A DNA stretch of 64,000 nt. Origin: Pseudomonadota bacterium (GTDB lineage Bacteria; Pseudomonadota; Gammaproteobacteria; Pseudomonadales; Oceanobacteraceae). The notes beneath the pieces were generated by a model, which had not been told where the DNA came from, did not search any database, and saw nothing but the letters and a program-made list of their open reading frames with translations. The stretch is from positions 372,001 through 436,000 of the forward strand of contig JAIXHJ010000002.1 in the NCBI GenBank assembly GCA_030145845.1, read 5' to 3'. Numbering within the stretch: position 1 is the first letter of the stretch; every line of letters begins with the position of its first letter. The translations under genes were made by a program, and so were the position numbers. This document shows positions 50,058-58,376 of this stretch, one piece after another.

Positions 50058-50735
50058 TCAGGCTTCCTCCTGCTGCGTTTGCCGGGCGGCAAGCTGCAGG
50101 TCATCGTGATGATGTTCCTGCACCAGCTGGTTGGAGGTGCTCATCAGCGGACTGGTGCCCATGCTGCCAAGGCTGTGCTGATTGTCGGCCAGAAACTGCT
50201 GCCAGGCGGCGGCGAAAGCGTCGTCACTGAGAGCCTCACTGCTGTCGGCAAAGGCTGCCAGATCTGCGTACAGGGCCTGTGCGGACTTGACGTCGTTGGC
50301 GGATGCCAGCGGGTAGGCGTTGTAATAGTGATCGCATTCCACCTGATTAAAACGGATGTAATGGTAGAAATCGTGCAGCGGGATGGATTTCGGATATTTG
50401 ATATTCCAGCGCCAGAACATATCCAGCCCGGATGGAATGGCGAAAGAAAAGGAGTCGATATACTGATCCCAGCTGCCGTTGAAATTACTTTCAAACAGCA
50501 TATAGCTGTAGGTCAGCTTTTCTTTGGGCTGGCTCTTATCCAGCCGCGGAAATGACCAGCGGTTAATAATGGTCCAGCGGGCGTAGTGGATCAGCGACAG
50601 GGTCAGCAGACCCTTGAGAAAATAGGGGAAGGTTTTTACCACGACCCAGAAAATTACTTTCTGCCAGATGGCGGTCCACCACCGGAGTGGGGTCATCACG
50701 TTCATGCCATAAGCTTTGCCGGCAACGTTCGACAT
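50058..50735 (-). CDS. Uncharacterised Dyp-associated protein, copy 1, with a hydrophobic N-terminal segment
   Basis: The 225-residue protein has a hydrophobic stretch at about 24-50 (AIWQKVIFWVVVKTFPYFLKGLLTLSLI) that could attach to membrane. The core 'SYMLFESNFNGSWDQYIDSF' and 'FYHYIRFNQVECDHYYNAYP' have counterparts in the downstream gene. The tail is rich in Gln and His (EHHHDD). It is probably cotranscribed with the Dyp peroxidase. Its function is unknown. Confidence 0.78.
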   Translation of the reverse strand: MSNVAGKAYGMNVMTPLRWWTAIWQKVIFWVVVKTFPYFLKGLLTLSLIHYARWTIINRWSFPRLDKSQPKEKLTYSYMLFESNFNGSWDQYIDSFSFAIPSGLDMFWRWNIKYPKSIPLHDFYHYIRFNQVECDHYYNAYPLASANDVKSAQALYADLAAFADSSEALSDDAFAAAWQQFLADNQHSLGSMGTSPLMSTSNQLVQEHHHDDLQLAARQTQQEEA

Positions 50736-50804
50736 AGTGAATTCCTTTTCAGAGCGTCAGCTGAACTCTATCCTGTTCAGTGGTCAGGGTCTACCGCCTG
50801 CCGT

Positions 50805-51062
50805 TCAGCCGCTGGCGTCATCATCCATCTCTTTCAGCATGGCCAGACCTTTGGCGCGTTGTGCCATCAGAATGGATATTTTTTCCTGCAGCCGGGTCTG
50901 TTCCAGCTCACTGTCACACTCCGCCAGCCGCTGTTCCAGTTCGCGCTGTTTGTGACGGATTTTTTTCAGTGCGTCCCTGAGATCACTGCGTTGCCGGTGA
51001 TGCTGGCGCTGGTGCGCATCGAACAGGGCGTTAAGGCGGTCCATCAGTCTGGCGAATTTCAT
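50805..51062 (-). CDS. Small coiled-coil protein
   Basis: The 85-residue, highly charged protein is predicted almost wholly alpha-helical ('RDALKKIRHKQRELEQRLAECDSELEQTRLQEKISILMAQRAKGLAML'). Its ATG overlaps the stop of the Na/Pi transporter gene by four bases, so translation is coupled. I see no known family. Confidence 0.7.
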   Translation of the reverse strand: MKFARLMDRLNALFDAHQRQHHRQRSDLRDALKKIRHKQRELEQRLAECDSELEQTRLQEKISILMAQRAKGLAMLKEMDDDASG

Positions 51063-52909
51063 GGCTTCTGCTCCGTCGGCTGTGCATCGTCCGTTTGTCT
51101 GTCTTCCAGACTCTGATTAATAACTGAAAGATCAGCAGTGTCCAGCTGCAGGCTTTCCGGCGTTTCGGCCTGTGGTACCTGATCATCGATAAACAGGTAA
51201 CGGGCAGCGTTGATCAGGGCGCGGACGATATCCTGCGCATAGCCCTTGTCGGTCATCAGCGAGGTGGCCATTTCCGCGCTGATACTGCGGGAGCGGATCA
51301 GGCCCTCGATCAGCGAGTCAGACTGCTCACGTTCACGTTCATTGAGCAGCAGCTGGTGATCAAGGGCAAGGGCGCTTTCCAGCGGATCTTCGAGCTGACG
51401 GATTTCCTGGATAGCACGCAGCACATTGCCGATCTGCTCGCGCAGCTGATGGTAGGCCGCTGCCATTTCACTGTTTTCACTGTGCAGATAGAACAGCAGA
51501 TTGCGCTGCAGGTGTTTGGTGGCTTTCAGGGCTTCGATCAGGTGGTGATCGGCGGCGCGCAGTTCACGCAGCTGTTCATCATAACGGCCACTGGATTTTT
51601 CCCGTGCGCTGGAGATAAAGCTGATGATGGCCGAGTAAATCCCCTTCACCCGCTGCTCATAGTTCTGCTGCATGTCGTTATGCACTGCCGAACTGCTGTG
51701 GTCGTTGAGCAGGGAGACCGGCTGGCCGCGCAGGAATTCATCCACATCCCAGCCCAGCCCCTGAATCATCACATCGGTGGCCAGCCGGTAGAGGCGGATA
51801 CTTTCCTGGCGGGTCACCGTCACCGCCGCAGCCGGGGTGGCCATAGCGGCATCATTCAGGAACTGTGGCTGCTGCCAGTCCGGGGTTTTACGGCTGATGC
51901 GTTTTTCCAGCCAACGGCGCAGGGTATCCAGTTTCGGCACCATGATGGCAATGCCGAGCAGGTTGAACAGGGTGTGGAACAGCGCCAGCTTGAGCGTGTA
52001 ATCGTCGGCAGCAATGTGCAGCAGCCGGGCGAGCAGATCGACGTTCCATTTCAGTACCGGCATCAGCAGCAGCGCCGTGGCACCGGTAATCAGGTTGAAC
52101 ATCAGATGGCCCAGTGCCAGCCGCTTACCGGCGACATTGGCGCCGAGGCTGCCGAGAACGGCGGTGACGGTGGTACCGATATTGGCGCCGATGGCCAGTG
52201 ACAGCGCATCGGTGTAGCCGACATGGCCGGCGGACAGCGCGGTCAGCGTCAGCACCAGGGTGGCATGGCTGGACTGCATAATCACGGTGGCGACGGCACC
52301 GAACAGGGTATAAATCAGCAGGGCGCTGATACCACCGGAGCTGAAGGCGCTGAGATCCAGCCCTGACTGCAGGGTGGCAAAGCCTTCTTTCATGTAATCA
52401 ATGCCGAGGAACAGGAAGCCGATACCGGCGAGGATATGGCCGATGCCGGCACGGGTCTGATTCGGCTGGAACAGCAGCATGACGCCGAACACCAGCATCG
52501 GCATCGCCAGCTGGGCCAGATTGACCGACAGGCCGAAGCCGGCGATCAGCCAGGCACCTGTGGTGGTCCCCAGGTTGGCGCCGAAAATCACGCCGAGGCC
52601 GGCATTCAGGCTCATCAGCCCGGCGGAGATAAAGGAAATGGTCAGCACTGACACCAGTGAGCTGGACTGCATCAGGGTGGTGGCCAGGACGCCGAAACCG
52701 AGTGAGCGGGCGGTGGTGCTGGTGGAACGTTTCAGCACGTGTTCGATAAAGCCGCCGGTAAAGCTCTGGAAGCCGCGTTCCAGCGACAGCATGCCGAACA
52801 GGAAGATAGCCACCCCGGCAGCGATCTGCTGCAGCTGCGGGCTGCTCCAGAAGCCGGCGGCGAGCAGAAGCATAATGACCGGGAACAGCAGCCGCTTGAG
52901 TAATTCCAC
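51059..52909 (-). CDS. Na+/phosphate cotransporter family protein with PhoU-like tail
   Basis: The 616-residue protein uses a GTG start, supported by GGAGAT five bases upstream and by the membrane span that follows (VELLKRLLFPVIMLLLAAGF). A longer frame begins 39 codons earlier with an unconserved, Arg-rich leader. Two repeated halves carry the QSS motifs (MQSSSLVSVLTIS and MQSSHATLVLTL) and 'GANLGTT' / 'GANIGTTVTAVLGSLGAN'. The C-terminal roughly 220 residues form a PhoU-like helical domain. Sodium-coupled phosphate import is the family role. Confidence 0.88.
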   Translation of the reverse strand: MELLKRLLFPVIMLLLAAGFWSSPQLQQIAAGVAIFLFGMLSLERGFQSFTGGFIEHVLKRSTSTTARSLGFGVLATTLMQSSSLVSVLTISFISAGLMSLNAGLGVIFGANLGTTTGAWLIAGFGLSVNLAQLAMPMLVFGVMLLFQPNQTRAGIGHILAGIGFLFLGIDYMKEGFATLQSGLDLSAFSSGGISALLIYTLFGAVATVIMQSSHATLVLTLTALSAGHVGYTDALSLAIGANIGTTVTAVLGSLGANVAGKRLALGHLMFNLITGATALLLMPVLKWNVDLLARLLHIAADDYTLKLALFHTLFNLLGIAIMVPKLDTLRRWLEKRISRKTPDWQQPQFLNDAAMATPAAAVTVTRQESIRLYRLATDVMIQGLGWDVDEFLRGQPVSLLNDHSSSAVHNDMQQNYEQRVKGIYSAIISFISSAREKSSGRYDEQLRELRAADHHLIEALKATKHLQRNLLFYLHSENSEMAAAYHQLREQIGNVLRAIQEIRQLEDPLESALALDHQLLLNEREREQSDSLIEGLIRSRSISAEMATSLMTDKGYAQDIVRALINAARYLFIDDQVPQAETPESLQLDTADLSVINQSLEDRQTDDAQPTEQKP

Positions 52910-53027
52910 CCGGGATCTCCGTTCAGTAAGCGCGGTAACAGACAGGTGAACAGTAAACCAGAGCTGCGGGCCTGACCAGAGACGCATATCACGTCTTCCG
53001 CGCGTCAGCGTCCGGCGGCCGGCCAAG

Positions 53028-53342
53028 TTATCCAGACGTCAGAAGCCGTTCTGCTGACTTATGCACAGCAATCTGTGTGTAAGCTGACCATAACCTGATA
53101 ATAAGCTCTGGACAGCACCGCAGGTGGCGTTCCGGCGCTGCTGATGAATACCTTGTCCGATGATAAAACGCTTTAGTTTCAATGGGTTATTTTTATTGTG
53201 CCGGCCTGGGTCAGGGGCTGCGCAGATTGGCAGCGAATGTCCCCATGATTTTGACCTGAGGCCGGAATCAGCCCTTGTTTTTCATTAAAAAAGGTTTTAT
53301 ATGGCGTTTCTGTTACGCGTTACTCACAGAATCTGTGGATAA
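53028..53342. promoter_or_regulatory. Gene-free region with paired DnaA-box palindromes
   Basis: The 53027-53452 stretch has no credible gene. It holds two exact matches to the DnaA box TTATNCACA: 53059-53067 (+) and 53334-53342 (-). Three single-mismatch boxes are at 53028-53036 (+), 53074-53082 (-) and 53320-53328 (+). They form two inverted pairs, each TTANNCACAG and TCTGTGNNTAA separated by a few bases, 260 bases apart. An AT-rich patch (53281-53300) lies just before the second. It also must contain the transporter promoter. Confidence 0.55.
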
Positions 53343-53452
53343 CTTTGAGTATAAGTTGGAGAAAAATCTTCCTGTCCCCCGGCAGCCGGATAGTGATGTT
53401 AATCTGGTTAAAAAATGATCAATCGCTCTGCTGCCGGCTGGCAGACGGGCAC

Positions 53453-53475
53453 AAAAAAGCCCGCGTTCACGGGCT
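53453..53475 (-). terminator. Intrinsic terminator of the adenosine kinase gene
   Basis: On the minus strand AGCCCGTGAACGCGGGCT is followed by T6, 20 bases after the stop codon. Confidence 0.9.
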
Positions 53476-53495
53476 GTTGCAGACGGTCGTCCGTG

Positions 53496-54491
53496 TCAGT
53501 CCTGCAGGTGCTTTTTCAGCGGTGCATGCTGTCCGGCGTTGAGGCGCGGACCAAACTGGCTGACCACCTGGGCTGATGCGGCTGAGGCCAGACGGCCGGC
53601 GGCGGCAAAGTCGTGGCCATGGGTGATGGCGTAGAGGAAGGCGCCGGCAAACATATCACCGGCACCGTTGCTGTCGACGGCGGTGACGCTGTGCGGGGCA
53701 ATCCGGTGCAGGGTGGTGCCATCGAATGCGAGTGCGCCCTGGCTGCCCAGTGTCACCGCGAAGGCTGCGGCGTGCTGCTTCAGGTAGTCAATGGCGCTGT
53801 CCAGATCGTCGCTGCCGGCCAGCAGCATGGCTTCCTGTTCGTTACAGAACAGCAGGTCGACACCATCGCCAAGCATTTCCAGCAGACCCTCTTTAAAGAA
53901 CTGCACCATGGCCGGATCGGAGAAGGTCATGGCCACTTTTACGCCATGCTGGCGGGCCAGTTCGCGCACGCGCACCGCCGCTGCCCGGGAGGCATCGGAG
54001 GTGACCAGGTAGCCTTCGATATAGACGTATTCCGAGGCTGCCAGGGCGTCTTCATGAATATGGTTTTCATGCAGTTCGCTGGTAATGCCCAGGTACGTGT
54101 TCATGGTACGTTCGGCATCCGGGGTCACCATGACCAGACAACGGCCGGTGACGCCTTCATCACGCCGGGCTCCCATATTGGTGTCCACCCCGGCGGCCTG
54201 CAGGTCGGCAATATAGAAATCGCCGCTTTCATCATTGGCAACATTACAGGTATAGAAGGTTCTGGCGCCGAAATAGCTGGCACCGATAATGGTATTCGCA
54301 GCACTGCCGCCACAGGCGCGTTTTTTCAGCCCGTAGTCGGTATTCAGGGTATCCAGCATTGTGGCGAGCTGATGTTCGTCAATCAGGGTCATCATGCCTT
54401 TTTCGATACCGGCTTTGGCGAAGAACTCGTCGCCGACTTCAAATTCTTTATCGACCAGGGCATTACCAATGCCATAAATGTGGTAGCTCAT
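53496..54491 (-). CDS. PfkB family sugar/nucleoside kinase, adenosine kinase-like
   Basis: The 331-residue ribokinase-fold enzyme has 'GIGNALVDKEFEV' at the N terminus, GGSAANT near 60, and the PfkB signature 2 as 'DSNGAGDMFAGAFLYA' with the catalytic Asp in GAGD. This set matches the bacterial adenosine kinase-like branch; inosine or guanosine could also be used. It is monocistronic with a strong terminator. Together with guanine deaminase it could feed purine salvage, though the genes are 8 kb apart. Confidence 0.85.
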   Translation of the reverse strand: MSYHIYGIGNALVDKEFEVGDEFFAKAGIEKGMMTLIDEHQLATMLDTLNTDYGLKKRACGGSAANTIIGASYFGARTFYTCNVANDESGDFYIADLQAAGVDTNMGARRDEGVTGRCLVMVTPDAERTMNTYLGITSELHENHIHEDALAASEYVYIEGYLVTSDASRAAAVRVRELARQHGVKVAMTFSDPAMVQFFKEGLLEMLGDGVDLLFCNEQEAMLLAGSDDLDSAIDYLKQHAAAFAVTLGSQGALAFDGTTLHRIAPHSVTAVDSNGAGDMFAGAFLYAITHGHDFAAAGRLASAASAQVVSQFGPRLNAGQHAPLKKHLQD

Positions 54492-54594
54492 GGGAGATCC
54501 CGTCTTGTGAAAATGACCGGATTTTAACGGATTGTGGCGCAGTTTTCAGGAACAATGGTTGGCCGCGCCGGCGCTTGTGGGTAGATTAGGCGCC

Positions 54595-55722
54595 ATGAAC
54601 CGTGTTACCCGATTTATCCGTCATCATCAGCGTGTACGCCATGCGGTGTATCAGACTGAAGCCAATATCCGCCGTTCGGTGATCCGCTCGGCGTCGCTGC
54701 TGGTCGGTTTTGCCTGTCTGCATGTGCTGGCCATGATGTGGCTTGAGGGCATGGGCGCCTGGCAGGCGACCTGGCTGACGATGACCACGCTGACGACGGT
54801 GGGGTACGGTGATTACTCCGCCGAGTCGCAGGCCGGCCAGATCGCCACTGCGGTTCTTATGTTTATCTGCGGTATTACCCTGATGACGTTCCTGATCAGC
54901 GACTATGTGGATTTCCGCATTGCCCGCCGGGAACGTATCCGCACCGGACACTGGGACTGGAACATGGCTGATCACATCCTCATTATCAATTCGCCGAAAT
55001 ACAACCGTGAAGCCTATTTCCTGCGCATGATCGCTCAGATCCGGGAAAGCGGTGAGTATCACGACACGCCGATTCAGCTGCTGAATGACGATTTTCCCGA
55101 AGGGCTGCCCGACAGTCTGCGTCAGCTGGGGGTGGTGCATATCACCGGTCTGGCCAGCCGGCCGGACGACCTGACCCGCGCCGGAGTGGAGCGCGCCAGT
55201 CATATTGTGGTACTGGCGCGGGATGAATATTCCGCCGACAGTGACTCCTATACCTTTGATGTGGCTTACCGTCTGTACAAGCTGGGTCTGGGACCAAAAA
55301 CCATCATTGAATGCGTGGAAGACGACAACCGCGAGCGCCTGCGCGGGCTGCAGATCAAAACGGTGCTGCGGCCGATCCGCTCGTATCCGGAAATCATCGT
55401 GCGTGCCATGGTGGCGCCCGGGGTCGAGCTGGTGATCGAAGATATGTTTACCCACGCCGATGATCACCCGGTGCGTTATCCGGTGTGGCTCGAAGGAGAA
55501 CGCTGGGCGGACGTGGTTAACGCCGTGGTACAGGCCAACCTGGGGACGGCGCTGGCGTATGTGACCAAAGATGGCGAGGTCATTACTCATCCGGACGGCG
55601 ATCACCATGTGCACGCGCAGTCACTGATTATTCTGGTGCACACGGAGAAATCACCGACCATTCGTGATGTGCAGCGGGCGATAGAGGTGCATTTCAATAT
55701 TCATGCGGCTAAGCTGGACTGA
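54595..55722 (+). CDS. Two-span potassium channel with RCK/TrkA-N domain
   Basis: The 375-residue protein has two spans flanking a pore loop with selectivity filter TVGYGD (MTTLTTVGYGDYSAES), then a long cytoplasmic region. 'DHILIINSPKYNREAYFLRMIAQI' starts a TrkA-N-like Rossmann domain, though the usual glycine motif is altered to INSPKYN. 'ASHIVVLARDEYSADSDSYTFDVAYRL' and 'PKTIIECVEDDNRERL' are RCK-type. I chose 54595 over an ATG 21 codons earlier because of TTAGG spacing and the conserved helical start. Confidence 0.88.
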   Translation: MNRVTRFIRHHQRVRHAVYQTEANIRRSVIRSASLLVGFACLHVLAMMWLEGMGAWQATWLTMTTLTTVGYGDYSAESQAGQIATAVLMFICGITLMTFLISDYVDFRIARRERIRTGHWDWNMADHILIINSPKYNREAYFLRMIAQIRESGEYHDTPIQLLNDDFPEGLPDSLRQLGVVHITGLASRPDDLTRAGVERASHIVVLARDEYSADSDSYTFDVAYRLYKLGLGPKTIIECVEDDNRERLRGLQIKTVLRPIRSYPEIIVRAMVAPGVELVIEDMFTHADDHPVRYPVWLEGERWADVVNAVVQANLGTALAYVTKDGEVITHPDGDHHVHAQSLIILVHTEKSPTIRDVQRAIEVHFNIHAAKLD

Positions 55723-55760
55723 CCTGATCATTTTCTGATCTGTCGCCTGCGGGAGTCTGT

Positions 55761-56048
55761 ATGCGCCGCCCTTCATCCATGCCGCTACTGCTGCTGTGTC
55801 TGGTGATGATTATCGCCGGCGGTATGAACAGCGTGCAGGATCTGCTGATCCCGGCGGCAGAGAAGGGGGGCTGTGAGTACTGTGCGCTGGCCGCTGAACC
55901 GCCCCGCTGGCTGCCACCCCCTGGTCTGGTGCTGCCCTCTCTGCTACTGGATCTGGCGCCGGCAACCCTGGCGCCCCTGATGCTTCCCGGGCTGTTAGCG
56001 CCATTGCCGCAGCAAAGCCCTCAGGAAGCCCCGTCACCGGCTGTCTGA
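55761..56048 (+). CDS. Small Pro/Leu-rich secreted or membrane protein
   Basis: The 95-residue protein starts after GGGAG with a hydrophobic N-terminal segment (MPLLLLCLVMIIAGGM) that could be a signal anchor. It has a CEYC pair and a Leu/Pro-rich C-terminal half. Its last 28 bases overlap the convergent ankyrin gene. I recognise no family; it may be a minor exported protein or chance coding. Confidence 0.45.
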   Translation: MRRPSSMPLLLLCLVMIIAGGMNSVQDLLIPAAEKGGCEYCALAAEPPRWLPPPGLVLPSLLLDLAPATLAPLMLPGLLAPLPQQSPQEAPSPAV

Positions 56049-56506
56049 CGCAGCCTGTCGATCAGTTCCGTGCGACCGAACACCCGGGCAAACGCCGCCG
56101 CGTCATTGCCGGCACGGTTTTCATGCTGCAGATCGCAGTCTTCCTGCATCAGGCGGTAAGCCAGGCTCAGCTCACCACGGAACACCGCCGCCATCAGGGC
56201 AGTGTTGCCTTTGTTGTCTTCTGCGCAGGCATCGGCGCCCTGCTGCAACAGCAGTTCCACCGCCTCTGTGTGGCCATAGTAGGTGGCGATCATCAGGGCC
56301 GTGTAGCCACGCTGGTTGGTGGCATCAGCCGGAAAACCGGCGCTGATAAATTCCTGCAGCACTTCGTTATTGCCGGTGCGTGCGGCGGCATGAAAATACG
56401 ACAGCAGCTCGGCCGACAGGGCAGACAGGTCATCTTCTGTGCTGTCTCCGGCAAGGGTTGTCTGGCAGGCGAAAATAATAAAAACGCTGATCAGTGCCTG
56501 TTTCAT
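56021..56506 (-). CDS. Periplasmic ankyrin-repeat protein next to catalase (AnkB-like)
   Basis: The 161-residue protein has signal peptide MKQALISVFIIFACQTTLA and about three ankyrin repeats ('RGYTALMIATYYGHTEAVELLLQQGADACAEDNKGNTALMAAVFRGEL'). A catalase gene with an ankyrin gene downstream is the katB-ankB arrangement of Pseudomonas aeruginosa, where AnkB is needed for full catalase activity. Here both proteins have export signals, consistent with joint action in the periplasm. Confidence 0.87.
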   Translation of the reverse strand: MKQALISVFIIFACQTTLAGDSTEDDLSALSAELLSYFHAAARTGNNEVLQEFISAGFPADATNQRGYTALMIATYYGHTEAVELLLQQGADACAEDNKGNTALMAAVFRGELSLAYRLMQEDCDLQHENRAGNDAAAFARVFGRTELIDRLRQTAGDGAS

Positions 56507-56539
56507 TTTCCGGCTCCTGTATTTTCTGAGGGATTAAGT

Positions 56540-56559
56540 GCCGGCCTCTGCAGGCCGGC
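56540..56559 (-). terminator. Hairpin between catalase and ankyrin genes
   Basis: GCCGGCCT, loop CTGC, AGGCCGGC: a perfect stem just after the catalase stop. Without a T-run it probably limits readthrough into, or protects the end of, the catalase mRNA. Confidence 0.5.
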
Positions 56560-56567
56560 GGCTGCCC

Positions 56568-58073
56568 TTACATGGACATTTTTTTCACTTTTTTGATATC
56601 CGCTTTCACCGCTTCAGCCAGACGGGTGCCGTAGTCTTTATCGGCACGGTAGAAGTAGCTGAGCATGATGTAGACGGTTTCTCTGTCCTTCACTTCGTTC
56701 AGGGCGGAAGACAGGTTTTCAATCAGGTTGGTGCGTTCATCGGCATTGAGGAAGTCACGGTAAAACCAGCCGGCCTGGGCAAACGGCAGTGTCTTATCAA
56801 TGGCTTGCTGCTGATAGGTGCCACTCAGAGGTGTTTCCGCCCAGCGTGCTGAGGTGTCTTCGCTGCGTGGCTCACGACGGCTTGGCTGGTAATTCACATC
56901 GGAGGTCTGCTGGCCGTAGTTACCGGCACCATCCTGATTCCAGTTGTTTACTGCTACGCGCGGACGGTTGATCGGCAGTTGCTGGTGGTTCGCACCGAGG
57001 CGGTACATCTGGGTATCGGCGTAGGAGAACACGCGGCCCTGCAGCAGGCGGTCTTCGGACGGCTCGATACCGGGAACGATATTGGCGGGGGCAAATGCAG
57101 CCTGTTCGGTTTCCTGGAAGAAATTACTCGGTACGCGGTTCAGGGTCATGGTGCCGACTTTCTGTTCTTCGATACCGACCCACATTTTGGTGGCGTCCAG
57201 TGGGTTGTAATCAAAATCATCCAGCTGAGAAGGCTTCAGCACTTTGATGTACAGATCCCATTGCGGGAAGTTGCCCTGGCTGATGTTGTCATACATATCG
57301 CGGGTAGCGTGGCTGAAATCTTTCGCCTGCATGGCTGCGGCTTCTTCGGCGCTGAAGTTGCGTACGCCCTGACGGCTCTTCCAGTGGAATTTGGCATACA
57401 TCACATCGCCCTGATCATCGACCAGTTTATAAGCGTGTACACCCCAGCCATCGGTTTCGCGCAGGTTAGCCGGTGTGCCGTAATCGGAGAACAGCCAGCT
57501 CAGCATGTGGGTGGCTTCCGGCAGGTTGCTGAAGAAATCAAAAATCCGGTTGGGGTCCTGCTGGTTGGTGACCGGTGATGGTTTGAAGGCGTGCACCATA
57601 TCCGGGAATTTAATCGCATCGCGGATAAAGAATACCGGCAGGTTGTTACCGACCAGATCCCAGTTGCCTTCGGTGGTGTAGAACTTGGTGGCAAAACCGC
57701 GCGGGTCACGCAGGGTTTCCGGCGAGCCCTTGGAGTGAACCACGGTGGAGAAACGCACGAACACCGGTGTTTTTACACCTTTTTCAAATACCGCTGCGCG
57801 GGTCAGATCAGAAATATCGGCAGTGGCAACAAATTCACCGTGTACGCCGGTACCACGGGCGTGTACCACGCGTTCCGGGATACGCTCACGGCTGAAGCGC
57901 TGCAGCTTCTGGATGGTCTGGACATCCTGCAGCAGAACGGCACCGTTCGGGCCTGCCGTGTAGGAGTTCTGGTTATCGCCCACCGGGGCGCCATTATCGC
58001 GGGTCAGGGTTGTTGCCGCCGCCGGGACGGCAACACCCACAGTGAGGGCTGTGAGCAGAGCTAATTTTTTCAT
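56568..58073 (-). CDS. katB: Periplasmic catalase (KatB-like, small subunit clade)
   Basis: The 501-residue catalase has a Sec signal peptide (MKKLALLTALTVGVAVPAAAT). The distal His is in 'RIPERVVHARGTGVHGEF', the distal Asn region is 'GNWDLVGNNLPVFFIRDAIKFPD', and the haem-ligand Tyr is in 'RVFSYADTQMYRLGANHQQLP'. The small-subunit length and signal peptide match KatB-type periplasmic enzymes. The ankyrin partner gene lies 61 bases downstream. Confidence 0.93.
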   Translation of the reverse strand: MKKLALLTALTVGVAVPAAATTLTRDNGAPVGDNQNSYTAGPNGAVLLQDVQTIQKLQRFSRERIPERVVHARGTGVHGEFVATADISDLTRAAVFEKGVKTPVFVRFSTVVHSKGSPETLRDPRGFATKFYTTEGNWDLVGNNLPVFFIRDAIKFPDMVHAFKPSPVTNQQDPNRIFDFFSNLPEATHMLSWLFSDYGTPANLRETDGWGVHAYKLVDDQGDVMYAKFHWKSRQGVRNFSAEEAAAMQAKDFSHATRDMYDNISQGNFPQWDLYIKVLKPSQLDDFDYNPLDATKMWVGIEEQKVGTMTLNRVPSNFFQETEQAAFAPANIVPGIEPSEDRLLQGRVFSYADTQMYRLGANHQQLPINRPRVAVNNWNQDGAGNYGQQTSDVNYQPSRREPRSEDTSARWAETPLSGTYQQQAIDKTLPFAQAGWFYRDFLNADERTNLIENLSSALNEVKDRETVYIMLSYFYRADKDYGTRLAEAVKADIKKVKKMSM

Positions 58074-58325
58074 GAGTTTTCCTCGGAGTTGTTATTGCGG
58101 AAGCAGTGCTGCGTTCCGGGGAAAATAGTAGGTCTCTGATGACGCGCTGAATAATTGCAAATGCCAATGGTGGTGATAGCGGTTTACGATATTTTATTTT
58201 TCGTAAGTTATTGAAATTAAAGAGTAAAAAGTAAATTTAAAAGAATTAATCAGACCGTTAATTTTTGCTGATTAGGCGCTGGGGAAGCGCCTGGAATAAA
58301 GTAGCGTGCGGGAACCTGACGGCAT
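58074..58325. promoter_or_regulatory. AT-rich catalase upstream region
   Basis: This non-coding stretch is far richer in A/T than its surroundings (especially 58180-58270), as expected for a regulated promoter. ATAG-N7-CGAT near 58170-58190 gives half of an OxyR-like pattern, but the second half is poor, so OxyR control is only a suggestion. I see no gene here. Confidence 0.4.
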
Positions 58326-58359
58326 AAAAAAGCGCCCCGCGGACCGGTCCGGGGGCGCT
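58326..58359 (-). terminator. Intrinsic terminator of the pnt operon
   Basis: On the minus strand AGCGCCCCC...GGGGCGCT is followed by T6; inner bases GGACCGGTCC extend the stem. It lies about 18 bases after the pntB stop. Confidence 0.9.
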
Positions 58360-58376
58360 TGTGGTGACGTCAGATC

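Noticed and set aside
53028..53452. Chromosomal replication origin
   Set aside because: DnaA boxes are present, but there is no dnaA, gidA or rpmH nearby and only a short AT-rich patch; reported instead as a DnaA-box or operator region.
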